Positions 1 to 8,717 of a stretch of 64,000 nucleotides of DNA are shown in pieces. The notes beneath the pieces were generated by a model. It saw nothing but the letters and a program-made list of their open reading frames with translations. It made no database searches and was not told the origin of the DNA. The translations under genes and the position numbers were made by a program. Origin of the DNA: Acetatifactor muris (GTDB lineage: Bacteria > Bacillota > Clostridia > Lachnospirales > Lachnospiraceae); assembly GCF_024623325.1 (NCBI RefSeq), contig NZ_JANJZD010000024.1:18170-82169 (forward strand), given 5' to 3'. Position 1 is the stretch's first letter; every line of letters starts with the position of its first letter.

Positions 1-60
1 GTTGATTACTACGATCCGGAGATTGATGATAATCCGTATGTTGTCCGTGCGACATGGTAG
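1..60 (+). CDS. 3' end of an unknown protein (partial)
   Basis: Frame 1 is open from the window edge to a TAG at 58-60 and encodes 19 residues, acidic and Tyr/Asp-rich at first, ending ATW. The next gene's Shine-Dalgarno begins just after this stop, which is what one expects inside an early phage operon. Only the tail is visible, so no function can be given. Confidence 0.55.
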   Translation, partial: VDYYDPEIDDNPYVVRATW

Positions 61-74
61 GAAGGAGGGATTGC

Positions 75-299
75 ATGGGAGCATTGGCAGCGGCGCCGGG
101 CGTGATCTCTTCCCCCGGGAAATACTATTGTGGGGTTGCAGAGGTTATGGAGTATCTCGGTTGCAAAGAAAATAAGGCCTATGAGCTGATAAGAAAGCTC
201 AGGGAGGAACTCATAGAAGCCGGCAAGCTGACGCCGGCGTATCCGCAGGGAAAAGTACCGAGAAAGTATTTTTTGGAGCGGTGCATGATTGAAGAATAG
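75..299 (+). CDS. Small helix-turn-helix/excisionase-like protein
   Basis: A 74-residue protein. I chose ATG 75 because GGAGGG at 64-69 lies just upstream; an earlier in-frame ATG at 54 overlaps the previous gene and lacks a site. The segment YYCGVAEVMEYLGCKENKAY resembles the winged-helix of MerR/excisionase-like proteins, where a short helix-turn-helix is followed by a basic strand (YPQGKVPRKYF). A role as excisionase-like or small DNA-binding regulator is inferred from that pattern only. Confidence 0.6.
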   Translation: MGALAAAPGVISSPGKYYCGVAEVMEYLGCKENKAYELIRKLREELIEAGKLTPAYPQGKVPRKYFLERCMIEE

Positions 300-309
300 G
301 AGGTGTGTC

Positions 310-501
310 ATGGCATTTTACAAAATCTGTCCGGATTGCGGGGCTACGCTGGATCCGGGCGAAAAATGCGATTGCTGGGAGGAAGCGGAAAAGAAACAGG
401 AGTTTTTCAGCCGGCACTTGAAAATGGAACCGAAAGCGAGGCAGCTTGCTTTTGCGTTCGACAGCGGGGAGGTTCGGTGTGAAAGCAAAAGTTGTTGTTA
501 G
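310..501 (+). CDS. Small zinc-ribbon protein
   Basis: A 63-residue protein starting at ATG 310 behind AGGAGGTG. It opens with MAFYKICPDCG and a second pair CDC about 14 residues later, so a CxxC...CxC zinc-binding site is likely. The rest is charged and helical. The next gene starts inside its 3' end (GTG 479), suggesting translational coupling. Function unknown; similar short zinc-ribbon proteins are common in early regions of Clostridia phages. Confidence 0.65.
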   Translation: MAFYKICPDCGATLDPGEKCDCWEEAEKKQEFFSRHLKMEPKARQLAFAFDSGEVRCESKSCC

Positions 502-1099
502 CCTGGGTGCGGTGGTAGGCCTGGTGGTGTTGTCTGCAGCGGCATTTATAAGTACGGCGGGCACGGACGGCGCAAGTCCGGCAGTAGGGCAGAGGGCGGA
601 TATGCAAGCTGCAATCTGTCAGGAGGAGCCGGGGATCAAAGAAAAAGAGAGACGATTATCAGTTGAAACGGTCTCATTGCCTGAGCCAGCAGAGGAACCG
701 CCACAAACGGAAAGCGAGAGCCGGAGCTCGGAGGATTCTTATCTTCTCGCCAAAATCGCTATGGCAGAGGCGGAAAGTGAGGATACGGAGGGGAAGGCGC
801 TGGTCATGCTGGTGGTTCTAAACCGTGTGAAAGCCGGTGGATTTCCTGATTCTGTAGAAGAAGTGATCTATCAGGAAAGGCAGTTCAGCCCCGTTGCCAG
901 CGGAAGGTTTGACAGAGTGGAGCCGGATGCCGATTGTTGGCAGGCTCTTTCTCTGATTGAAGTGGATGGATGGGATGAAAGTATGGGTGCTACCTACTTC
1001 GAGAGTGAGAGTGAATCCACCTGGCATGAGGAAAATTTGGAATTCCTTTTCCAACATGGCAACCATTATTTTTACACGGATAAGGAGGGCGGGAAATGA
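479..1099 (+). CDS. SleB-like cell wall hydrolase, membrane-anchored
   Basis: A 206-residue protein. GTG 479 is preferred: GGGGAGG sits just before it and the product then begins MKAKVVVSLGAVVGLVVLS, a signal peptide or membrane anchor. A Pro/Glu-rich linker follows, and residues about 90-205 match the SleB/CwlJ hydrolase fold (Hydrolase_2), with LAKIAMAEAE, the VLNRVKAGGFPDS stretch and a Gly-Asn-His-Tyr-Phe-Tyr end. Family members are lytic transglycosylases of spore cortex or cell wall. Its place in the early operon, far from the lysis genes, suggests a host-envelope role rather than lysis. Confidence 0.8.
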   Translation: MKAKVVVSLGAVVGLVVLSAAAFISTAGTDGASPAVGQRADMQAAICQEEPGIKEKERRLSVETVSLPEPAEEPPQTESESRSSEDSYLLAKIAMAEAESEDTEGKALVMLVVLNRVKAGGFPDSVEEVIYQERQFSPVASGRFDRVEPDADCWQALSLIEVDGWDESMGATYFESESESTWHEENLEFLFQHGNHYFYTDKEGGK

Positions 1100-1371
1100 G
1101 CAGGTGGAAGTGGATCGGGCGGCCGGCGGTCGTGGCAGTTTATGTTATGGCAGTTACATACATGGCCGGGAAATGGGCTATACGCTATGCCTATCTGGAG
1201 CGTGGCTATGATGCTGTCGGAGGAGAGTATCTTTTTATCCCCATGGTGGCCTGGGCGGCTTATAAGATGATCAATATATTTTTGAATGCGTTGGAGGATG
1301 GAATGTATGCAGAAACAGGACATGAAAAGGCAGGAGGTAGAGGAACTGCTGGGCTTCGCAATAACAGATGA
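1096..1371 (+). CDS. Small membrane protein
   Basis: 91 residues; ATG 1096 overlaps the previous TGA (ATGA), a classic coupled start. Two hydrophobic segments are visible, about residues 9-25 and 45-63. The last 25 residues are polar and overlap the next gene in another frame. No family recognised. Confidence 0.55.
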   Translation: MSRWKWIGRPAVVAVYVMAVTYMAGKWAIRYAYLERGYDAVGGEYLFIPMVAWAAYKMINIFLNALEDGMYAETGHEKAGGRGTAGLRNNR

Positions 1372-1618
1372 ACAGCTTCAGGAGGCTTTAGAATGCGCCC
1401 GGCGCAAGCAGGAGTATATCTATCAGCGGGAACGGAGGCCGGTGGTGTTGCAGCACTGGTATCTGGTAAAGCTGACGGAAGAGTATGTGCGGAGCCTTGC
1501 GTTCTCAAAATTCACGATGGATCTGTGCAGGGCGCTGCGCGACATGGAAAAAGAGCACTCGGCAAGTTGCCAGAGCGCCCCTACGGATAACCATATTGTA
1601 GCAGTTCCTGCCGGATAA
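1307..1618 (+). CDS. Unknown charged helical protein
   Basis: 103 residues. ATG 1307 (MQKQDMKRQEVEELLGFAIT) is chosen because GGAGG lies about 10 bases upstream; other in-frame ATGs at 1286 and 1298 are less well placed. The protein is rich in Glu, Arg and Lys and looks helical. Its 3' end carries the first copy of an imperfect direct repeat whose second copy lies in the following spacer. No function recognised. Confidence 0.5.
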   Translation: MQKQDMKRQEVEELLGFAITDEQLQEALECARRKQEYIYQRERRPVVLQHWYLVKLTEEYVRSLAFSKFTMDLCRALRDMEKEHSASCQSAPTDNHIVAVPAG

Positions 1619-1735
1619 AGCAAGCGGAATTTTTCAATATGGTAAAGAGGACAATGAAAATGGCTATAAACATGCAGAATATGGGGAAAAGAGCACTCGG
1701 CAGATTGTCGGGGCGGCTTCTACGGAAAACCATAT
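1544..1735. repeat. Imperfect direct repeat pair (1544-1596 and 1681-1735)
   Basis: The two copies share the start ATGG..AAAAGAGCACTCGGCA and the end CTACGGA.AACCATAT, with roughly 80% identity over 53-55 bases. Copy 1 is inside the 3' end of the gene at 1307-1618; copy 2 is in the spacer before 1784. In one frame both copies read GKRALG(K/R)L. A short possible ORF, 1639-1806 (55 codons), covers copy 2, but I see no good ribosome site for it. Confidence 0.5.
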
Positions 1736-1783
1736 CAGGGCATGATTTAGCAAATAAATCAATGACGATATGGAGGAAAATCT

Positions 1784-2950
1784 ATGGACAATTCTTATGC
1801 ATTGACTGAAATCCAGTCAAAATACCAGAACTGCAATCTGCTGATACCGGCAGCTACATCAGTGCAGATCAATCCCTTTTACAAATGTACGGTCATGGAG
1901 GTTGTGGCCGACACCTCTGAGAACTCCGGCGATATTTTTAAGGTCGGAAATATCAAGACCGGGGAGGATCGGAACGGAAAAGCAATCTATGCAGACGTTT
2001 TCTCCCCGGCAAAGCCGCTCCTGATGAAGCTTGCGACTGCGGCGGGCGTCCAGTTCCATCCGGAGTACACAACGGTCTTTCGGGAAAATGCAAATACTTA
2101 TGTCGGCAAGGCATATGGAGCACTCCGGCTCCCGGACGGGACTTTCAAGACACACGCAGAAACGAAGCGGATCTGTCTGGATGATGAAGAATCCAAATAC
2201 CGCCTCGAATTCATGGATAAATCCATTATGGGGATCCATGACTGGAGAGCAGCAAAGGCCGCAGCGGATATGTTCAAAGGAGAATGGCGGGAGGATCCGG
2301 AGAAGCGGGACAAATGGAACAAACCGGAAAAGTATTATGTGATTGCAGACTGTGACCGGGAAAAATACATTGAGCGTTCCATTCTGGTAAACATGACGCT
2401 TCTCAGGAAAACGGCATCTGAAAAGGCACAGACGGGGGCAATCCTGCGGGTTATCCGGGCTTTGCTGGGAATCAAAGGTACATACCAGCTGAACGAATTG
2501 AAAAAGCCGTTTGCGGTTCCCACTGTCACATTCTCGCCGGATTACTCGGATGCCACTGTGCGGCAGGCAATGTTGCAGCAGGGAATGAATTCTATGGGGA
2601 ATATGTTCGGCGCGGCAGCAGCGCCGCCGGCAATCAGCTCTATGGGGATTTTCGAGGACGCTGTCCATGAGGCTTTTGATCCGGAGGAAAATCTGAGCAA
2701 TCCGGCTTTTACATCGGAGCAGAGTACAGAAGATGATGATATTCAGGAGCAATACCAGCAGGCACCGCCACAGGAGACCTCAGAACGCCGGGAGCCGCCG
2801 GCCCAGCAGACAGAGACGCCCCGCGAAGAATCCAGCGGATATTTCTGTGATGAATGCGGAGCGGAGATCAACGAAAGGGTGTATGGGTATTCCCTTAATA
2901 AATTTGGGAGGCCGCTTTGCATGAAGTGCCAGAAGGGAGCGGGGAAGTGA
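1784..2950 (+). CDS. Possible recombination/annealing protein with C-terminal zinc ribbon
   Basis: 388 residues, ATG 1784 after TGGAGGAAAA. The first 250 residues are a compact globular domain (NCNLLIPAATSVQINPFYKC near the start, KAYGALRLPDGTFKTHAETK near 105). A disordered Gln/Pro/Glu stretch follows, then a zinc ribbon at the end (CDECG...CMKC). I do not recognise the family with certainty. Lying two genes upstream of an SbcD-SbcC nuclease it may be the single-strand annealing partner of that nuclease, as in phage exonuclease/annealase pairs; this is inference from position. Confidence 0.5.
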   Translation: MDNSYALTEIQSKYQNCNLLIPAATSVQINPFYKCTVMEVVADTSENSGDIFKVGNIKTGEDRNGKAIYADVFSPAKPLLMKLATAAGVQFHPEYTTVFRENANTYVGKAYGALRLPDGTFKTHAETKRICLDDEESKYRLEFMDKSIMGIHDWRAAKAAADMFKGEWREDPEKRDKWNKPEKYYVIADCDREKYIERSILVNMTLLRKTASEKAQTGAILRVIRALLGIKGTYQLNELKKPFAVPTVTFSPDYSDATVRQAMLQQGMNSMGNMFGAAAAPPAISSMGIFEDAVHEAFDPEENLSNPAFTSEQSTEDDDIQEQYQQAPPQETSERREPPAQQTETPREESSGYFCDECGAEINERVYGYSLNKFGRPLCMKCQKGAGK

Positions 2951-3393
2951 TGAAGCTGATTAAAATTTCACCGGATCTAGAGTTGACAGTGCATGAATTC
3001 CCTTCCGGGGGATATGCGGAAGAGAACAGGTTTCTGCGGGAACTGATCGGGAACCATTGCGATATTTATGAGCATATCATGCCGAGCAGATTGTATACAG
3101 TGCTGCATATGAAAAACCGCCCGACAAAAGTGCCGGGGCAGTGTATAAGTATGCTGATTGATGAGGAGGGGCTGTTAAAGGAAAACGAGCCGAATCCGGT
3201 TGGCAGTTATCTCTATGAAACTGACAGGCACGGCCATCCGATCATGGGGAACATTCTCTTTGTCGGAGAGGAATGGGGAAGTGACGGGATAGATTTCTGC
3301 GGCATTGAGGATTCTGTTTTTGAAAATCTGAAGCTGCAGCTGGATCATATGATCGAGGTAATGAAAGTGGCAAAGGAGGCGTTTGGCTTATGA
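2950..3393 (+). CDS. DUF3846 family protein
   Basis: 147 residues. ATG 2950 overlaps the preceding TGA; an upstream in-frame ATG at 2917 lies inside the previous gene. The middle (SMLIDEEGLLKENEPNPVGS, then GNILFVGEEW) matches the DUF3846 pattern of a LVDE-type strand, an Asn-containing turn and a GNVLIVG-type strand. The family is common in Firmicutes phages and plasmids and has no known function. It overlaps the next gene by 4 bases. Confidence 0.65.
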   Translation: MKLIKISPDLELTVHEFPSGGYAEENRFLRELIGNHCDIYEHIMPSRLYTVLHMKNRPTKVPGQCISMLIDEEGLLKENEPNPVGSYLYETDRHGHPIMGNILFVGEEWGSDGIDFCGIEDSVFENLKLQLDHMIEVMKVAKEAFGL

Positions 3394-6300
3394 AAATATT
3401 ACATACGGCAGACTGGCATTTCGGGACGTTCCGAAGCCCGGTCAGGGATGGGGTAAATCTCCGCACAGAGGATACGAAACGCTGCATGGATGAACTGATA
3501 AGAGTGACAAAGGAGGAGCATCCGGATTTTTCTCTGGTTTCCGGTGATGTGTTCCACGTTGGCCGGCTCTGGTCCGACAGGTGCTGCGAAGAGATTGTCA
3601 TGGCAACTCACTATATCAAGGAGCTGGCGGCAGCTTCTAAGGAAGTGGTGATCATGCGCGGTACCCCGAATCATGACGGAGCTGCACAGTTTAACGTCCT
3701 CTCTGAAATGTTCAAGGGCGTTCCGAATGTCCATATTGTCGCCATGCCGGAGGTTCTTACATTTGAGGATGCTGACATAGCGGTCCTCCCAGGATTTGAC
3801 AGGGGAGTTTACCGGGCAAAGTTCCCCGGCCTCTCCAGCGAGGAAGAAAATGAGGTGTTCACGCAGGAACTCTCCAATATCGTTACCGGAATGCGGGCCC
3901 AGTGCAGACCTGGTAAGAAAAAAATCCTTATGGCGCATTATACCGTTCCTGGGTGCAATACGGAAAGCGGGCAGACGATGATGCTGACGCAGTTTGAGCC
4001 GATCATCCCTCAGGAAGCTCTGCTGGCGGCAGGGTATGATCTGGTAGCCCTGGGACATATCCACAGACCGCAGAACCTGATGAACCAGTATTGGTTTTAC
4101 TCCGGCGCCATAAATGCCATGAATTTCAATGACGAAGGACAGGAGCGGGGATTCTGGATCCACACGGATATGCCGTTTGGGGGATGGGACAGCCGGTTTT
4201 TCAAGACACCGATCAGAGAATTCATCACTTTCAATTTTACTGACACGGATATCACAGCGATCAATCTCGGAGACATGGATGATGTGGCATACAATTACTG
4301 GCGGCACAACGGGGCCGTGAAAGATAAGATTGTCCGGATCCATTATAGCTGCTCCGCGGAGAACAGCAAAGCGCTGAATAAGGCGCTGATCGAGAGGACG
4401 CTGCTTGAAGACGGGGCTTTCATGGTATGGGAGATCCTCCCGGATAAAATAGATGAATTTGCAAACCGGACAGAGCTGGCCAGAGCCACGGATCCGGAAG
4501 CCAATCTTATCAAATATCTTGAAGAGAAGCAGATGGAGCCGGAAAAGGTGCAGGAGTTGGTGCTGAAAGCAAGGCCCATTATCGCAGAGGCAGAGGCAAA
4601 TATGCCGACGGCGGTCAATACTGGGATATTTGAACCGGTGGAAATTTCGGTCAAGAATTACCGCAACTATGAGGATGAAACCTTTAATTTTGAGGATATC
4701 ACATTCTGCACCATCAATGGGCAGAACGGGGCCGGGAAGAGCAGCCTGTTCATGGACGCCATAATTGACTGCCTTTATGAGCAGCCGAGAGAGGGCATCA
4801 TCAAGGACGATACCGGGAGATCTCCGTGGCTGCGGAATGATGAATCGGTCCGGTCCGGCGCCATTATGTTTACATTCCGTATTGGGGAAAAGAAATACCG
4901 GGTGACAAGGACCAGGGCCCGCTCCGGGAAGGTAACGCTGAACATTGCGTGTTTCATGGAAGGGGAATGGAAAGACTGCTCAAAGGAAAGGGCGAACGAT
5001 ACCCAACAGGAGATCTTGAATATCATCGGCATGGATAGCTTCACATTCAAGTCCTGCGCGCTGATCATGCAGGATCAGTATGGGCTCTTCCTGCAGGCCA
5101 AGCCGGAGGAAAGGGTGGAAGTCCTCGGAACACTTCTCGGCCTGGGTGTCTATCAGATCATGGAGAGAATCGCCCAGGATAAGGCAAAGGTATATGGGGC
5201 GAAGAACCGTGAACTGAAGCAGGAGGTCGAGATCCACAGGAGTACGATATCCAGCTTTGGAAATCCGGAGGAAGAACTGGAGAACTGCCGGACGGAACTG
5301 GAAGGATACGAAAGCAGGTTGCAGGAAAAGATTGCAGAGCGGGATAAAAATAAGCTTCTCCTGACAAATCAGCAGGAAGCCGCAGAAAGGCGGACAAAGC
5401 TGTTGGCATCTATTACTACTTTGCAGAGTAAAAAGGCTGCTACAGGCCAAAATAGAGCCACTCAGCAGGCGATTATAGATAGCTGCTCGGTTATTCTTGA
5501 CAGCCGGCAGGAGATTGAGGGGAAGGTCGCGGAGTATAGCGCCCTCATGGAGCGCGAAAGGAACCTGGCCAGGGAATCCGCGCTGTATTCTGCAAAGAAA
5601 CGGGAGGCGGAAGGTTTTGCAAGGCAGGCCGCATCCGAGCAGGAGGCTATTGATGCTTTCAAAGCAAGGATAGAGCAAAAAGAAAATGAGCTGTCGTGGG
5701 CCCAGCCCTCGGATCAGGATGCAGTCATCAAAGAAAACGCCGCAGAGTATGAACGGCAGAAGAAATTGCTGGATGAAGCGTATGAGCAGGAAAGGGCATA
5801 CCGGGCGGTGGAGAAGCAGCTGACACAGGCAAGGTACGATTTACAGCAGATCACCACACGGCATGATTCGGATGTAAAGCGTCTGCAGCTTGAAGAGGCC
5901 GGACTGAAAAAGAAAGCAGAGCTGCTCTCCAATGTGGAGTGCGTGGATATATCCCAGGCTAAATGCGGATTTCTGGCAGATGCGATTTCGGCAAAACAGG
6001 CCCTTGAAGATTATCCCGGACGCTATGCGGAATTGGAGAGAGCCTATGGGGAGCAGACGGCGCCCCTCGATCAGCGGATTGCCGAGTTAGAAGAGCAGCT
6101 GGCCAGATTGCCCTTTGATGCCGGGAGAGTGGCGGCAGTATCGAAGAGGATAGCCGAGTTGAAGCCCTACATGGCAAAGCTTGAAGCCATCAACCAGCGG
6201 GAAGGCAAGATTGCCCTGCTGGAAGCTGATATACAGCATTTGCAGTCAAATATACTCGGGGCAGAAAAAAGGCTTGCGGAGGCCAAATTAAAGGGCACAG

Positions 6301-7238
6301 AGGCCGAGCAAGAGCGCGACCGGTACGCCAAGGTATCGGAGGAACATGCACAGGCACTGAGCGCGATCGCGGCGCTCGGGCCATGGATTGAAAAGGAAAA
6401 GCAGCTTCCGGTGGCAGAGGAAAGGAAGACGACAGCAATGGGCCGGGTGCTTGAACTGGCGGCAGAAATGGCAGAGATCGAGGCGGAAATCAGTGAAAAA
6501 CAGGCTGAGGCAGACAAAGAGGCGCAAGTCATGAGCAGCATAGAGGAACTTGCTGGCATTGTTGCCGGCATGAATGTGGAAGTGGATTCCATCAATGCCC
6601 TGGTACGGGAAAAGCAGATGAAGATCGGCGCTCTGCAGCAGAAATCAGATCAGATTTCCAAACTGAAAAAAGAGATTGTGGATTTGCAAGAAAAGCAGAC
6701 GGAATACGCAAAAGAAACGGCAGATTATGACGCTCTGAAAGTTGCATTTAGTCAGAGCGGTGTTCCCCATCAGATTATCCGCTCCATTATCCCGCAGCTC
6801 ACGGCTACATCCAACTCCATTTTGGGGCAGATGACCGGCGGGAAAATGGGCGTGGAATTTCGGCTGGAGAGGGTGCTGAAAAACGGAAAGGAAAAGGTTT
6901 CTCTGGATATTTTCATTGAAGAATATGGGAAATCTGTACTGCCGTATCTGTCGAAGTCAGGAGGCGAAAAGGTAAAATCCTCCCTCTCGGTGATACTTGC
7001 CCTTGCGGAGATCAAGTCATCATCTGCCGGGATCCAGCTGGGGATGCTCTTTATCGACGAACCGCCGTTTTTGGACGGGGACGGAATTCAGGCATACTGT
7101 GACGCACTGGAAACCATCCAGGGCCGGTACAGAAACATTAAAATCATGGCAATCACGCATGATCCTACTATGAAAGCCAGGTTCCCCCAGAATTTGGATG
7201 TCGTAAAGACCGAGAGGGGCAGCAAGGTTATTTATTAG
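3390..7238 (+). CDS. SbcD-SbcC fused nuclease-ATPase
   Basis: 1282 residues, one chain combining both subunits of the SbcCD (Mre11-Rad50-like) complex. Residues 1-340 are a calcineurin-like phosphoesterase with the metal motifs ADWHFG, GDVFH, GTPNHD and GHIH. From about 410 comes an SMC-type ATPase: Walker A INGQNGAGKSS near 445, long coiled coils about 550-1130, the ABC signature SKSGGEK near 1190 and Walker B LFIDEPP near 1220. The usual CxxC zinc hook at the coiled-coil tip is replaced by C851-x7-C859. SbcCD cuts hairpins and DNA ends; here it probably serves phage recombination or replication-fork processing. Overlaps the previous gene (ATGA). Confidence 0.93.
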   Translation: MKILHTADWHFGTFRSPVRDGVNLRTEDTKRCMDELIRVTKEEHPDFSLVSGDVFHVGRLWSDRCCEEIVMATHYIKELAAASKEVVIMRGTPNHDGAAQFNVLSEMFKGVPNVHIVAMPEVLTFEDADIAVLPGFDRGVYRAKFPGLSSEEENEVFTQELSNIVTGMRAQCRPGKKKILMAHYTVPGCNTESGQTMMLTQFEPIIPQEALLAAGYDLVALGHIHRPQNLMNQYWFYSGAINAMNFNDEGQERGFWIHTDMPFGGWDSRFFKTPIREFITFNFTDTDITAINLGDMDDVAYNYWRHNGAVKDKIVRIHYSCSAENSKALNKALIERTLLEDGAFMVWEILPDKIDEFANRTELARATDPEANLIKYLEEKQMEPEKVQELVLKARPIIAEAEANMPTAVNTGIFEPVEISVKNYRNYEDETFNFEDITFCTINGQNGAGKSSLFMDAIIDCLYEQPREGIIKDDTGRSPWLRNDESVRSGAIMFTFRIGEKKYRVTRTRARSGKVTLNIACFMEGEWKDCSKERANDTQQEILNIIGMDSFTFKSCALIMQDQYGLFLQAKPEERVEVLGTLLGLGVYQIMERIAQDKAKVYGAKNRELKQEVEIHRSTISSFGNPEEELENCRTELEGYESRLQEKIAERDKNKLLLTNQQEAAERRTKLLASITTLQSKKAATGQNRATQQAIIDSCSVILDSRQEIEGKVAEYSALMERERNLARESALYSAKKREAEGFARQAASEQEAIDAFKARIEQKENELSWAQPSDQDAVIKENAAEYERQKKLLDEAYEQERAYRAVEKQLTQARYDLQQITTRHDSDVKRLQLEEAGLKKKAELLSNVECVDISQAKCGFLADAISAKQALEDYPGRYAELERAYGEQTAPLDQRIAELEEQLARLPFDAGRVAAVSKRIAELKPYMAKLEAINQREGKIALLEADIQHLQSNILGAEKRLAEAKLKGTEAEQERDRYAKVSEEHAQALSAIAALGPWIEKEKQLPVAEERKTTAMGRVLELAAEMAEIEAEISEKQAEADKEAQVMSSIEELAGIVAGMNVEVDSINALVREKQMKIGALQQKSDQISKLKKEIVDLQEKQTEYAKETADYDALKVAFSQSGVPHQIIRSIIPQLTATSNSILGQMTGGKMGVEFRLERVLKNGKEKVSLDIFIEEYGKSVLPYLSKSGGEKVKSSLSVILALAEIKSSSAGIQLGMLFIDEPPFLDGDGIQAYCDALETIQGRYRNIKIMAITHDPTMKARFPQNLDVVKTERGSKVIY

Positions 7239-7288
7239 AAATATGCCGGAGGGCGGAAACGCTCTCCGGGAATGAAAGGAGTGGTGGG

Positions 7289-8083
7289 ATGCCAAACAGG
7301 ATATTGAAAGAGAGCATTTGCAGAAGTGAAGAAATAGATTCCTTATCCTGGTTTGAAGAAGTTCTGTTCTATAGGCTGATTGTGATCTGTGATGATTTTG
7401 GGAGATATGACGGCAGGGCAAAGATAATCAAGGGTTCATGCTTTCCCTTAAAGGATGTTACGGAAAAGGATATTGATAAAGCGCTTGATAAGTTGTCGGC
7501 GGTAGGCTTGGTCCGAGTGTATAAGGCACAGGGAAGACCGTACCTGCAATTGGTAACTTGGGCGGAACATCAGAGGATCCGTAACCAGAAAAGTAAATAT
7601 CCGGAGTACACATGCGATTGTGAACTTCTGCTGTCAAATGACAGCAAAGGACAGCAAAAGGAAGCATCGGACAACAAATGCGTCCGTAATCCAATCCAAT
7701 CGGAATCCAAATCCGAATCGGAATCCAATGCGGATATATGCTCCGAGCAGAAAGCCGCTGCGGAGCCGCCGGTGATCACGCTCTCCCTGAATACCGGGGA
7801 GGAATATGCCGTCACACGGGGAGACGTGGAGGGATGGATGGAACTTTATCCGGCTGTTGATGTCATGCAATGCCTGCGGAACATGAAAGGCTGGCTGATG
7901 TCTAATCCGGCAAAGAGAAAAACGGCACGCGGAATCACGCGCTTTATAACAACATGGCTGCAAAAAGAGCAGGATCGGGGAGGGACGCCGAGGTATAGGC
8001 CCATAGCAAACCGGGAGCCTGCCGGCGCTTCCAGAGTAGAGCAGTTTGCAGCGGGAGCAAGGGAGTGGGCGAATAATGGATAA
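7289..8083 (+). CDS. Phage replication initiator (replisome organiser)
   Basis: 264 residues, ATG 7289 after GAAAGGAGTGG. The first 110 residues are a winged-helix domain of the phage replisome-organiser type (SLSWFEEVLFYRLI, then LVTWAEHQRIRNQKSKYPE). A Ser/Glu linker, SESKSESESN, is encoded by short AATCC/AATCG repeats that may be the origin iterons. The last 90 residues resemble a DnaD-like end that contacts the helicase loader. Such proteins bind the origin inside their own gene and recruit the host DnaB-type helicase; no phage helicase is seen in this window. Confidence 0.8.
   Translation: MPNRILKESICRSEEIDSLSWFEEVLFYRLIVICDDFGRYDGRAKIIKGSCFPLKDVTEKDIDKALDKLSAVGLVRVYKAQGRPYLQLVTWAEHQRIRNQKSKYPEYTCDCELLLSNDSKGQQKEASDNKCVRNPIQSESKSESESNADICSEQKAAAEPPVITLSLNTGEEYAVTRGDVEGWMELYPAVDVMQCLRNMKGWLMSNPAKRKTARGITRFITTWLQKEQDRGGTPRYRPIANREPAGASRVEQFAAGAREWANNG
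7688..7733 (+). repeat. AATCC/AATCG short tandem repeats, candidate origin iterons
   Basis: Eight pentamer-like units (AATCC or AATCG) are packed into 46 bases inside the initiator gene, in the linker between its two domains. Many phage initiators of this type bind repeats inside their own coding sequence to start replication. The repeats could also simply reflect a low-complexity Ser/Glu linker. Confidence 0.45.
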
Positions 8084-8717
8084 ACAGCAGTTTGCAACAA
8101 TTTCCATCGGAATCAAATCTGCCTACCCGGCTTCAAAGATACTGGAGGATAAGGCATCTATGGATTTCTGGTACATGATGCTGAGAGACATCCCCTATGA
8201 GGTGGCTGAAAATGCGGTTATGGAGCATATATGCACCAACGTATTCCCCCCGAACATAGCGGAGATCCGGAAGCTGTGCATGGAGCGGTGCAGGCAGCCA
8301 GTGCTGAGCTTTGACGAAGCGTGGGGCGTGGTGCAGAAAGCGATATCCACGTATGGTCGGGAACGTCCGCAGGAAGCATTTGAAACCATGGATGAACTTA
8401 CCAGGACGATAGTGAAAAATCTCGGATGGACCAGGCTGTGTTGTAGTGAAAATCCGACAGCTGACAGAGCGAATTTCAGGGAAGCATATGAAGCCAGGGC
8501 TGGTGATTTGCAGGACAGCCTCCAACTGCCAGAGTTTGTGGCAAAGGGGAAAGCAATGCTGCAAGAGCAGTATATTCCGCCCATTGAAGAGAAACCGGCA
8601 CCGAGGATTGAGACAGCAGAGAGACCGCCGGATCCGAGGGCAGATCTCACGCAGGAGCAGATGGAGGAACGGGCAAGGAAATTTGAGGAGGCAAGAAGGA
8701 GGATTTTAGGTGGCTAG
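8076..8717 (+). CDS. Replicative helicase loader/inhibitor (G39P-like)
   Basis: 213 residues. ATG 8076 overlaps the end of the initiator gene. The N-terminal 80 residues fit the G39P family of phage SPP1: an opening helix with IKSAYPASKIL, then FWYMMLRDIPYEVAENAV, then NVFPPNIAEIRKL. G39P binds the hexameric helicase and delivers it to the initiator-bound origin. The C-terminal half is charged and probably disordered until delivery, as known for G39P. Directly after the initiator, it completes an initiator-loader pair. Confidence 0.75.
   Translation: MDKQQFATISIGIKSAYPASKILEDKASMDFWYMMLRDIPYEVAENAVMEHICTNVFPPNIAEIRKLCMERCRQPVLSFDEAWGVVQKAISTYGRERPQEAFETMDELTRTIVKNLGWTRLCCSENPTADRANFREAYEARAGDLQDSLQLPEFVAKGKAMLQEQYIPPIEEKPAPRIETAERPPDPRADLTQEQMEERARKFEEARRRILGG

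Noticed and set aside
1859..2752. Long minus-strand ORF
   Set aside because: Mirror frame of a well-supported plus-strand gene (1784-2950); composition is Cys/His/Arg-rich with no ribosome site.
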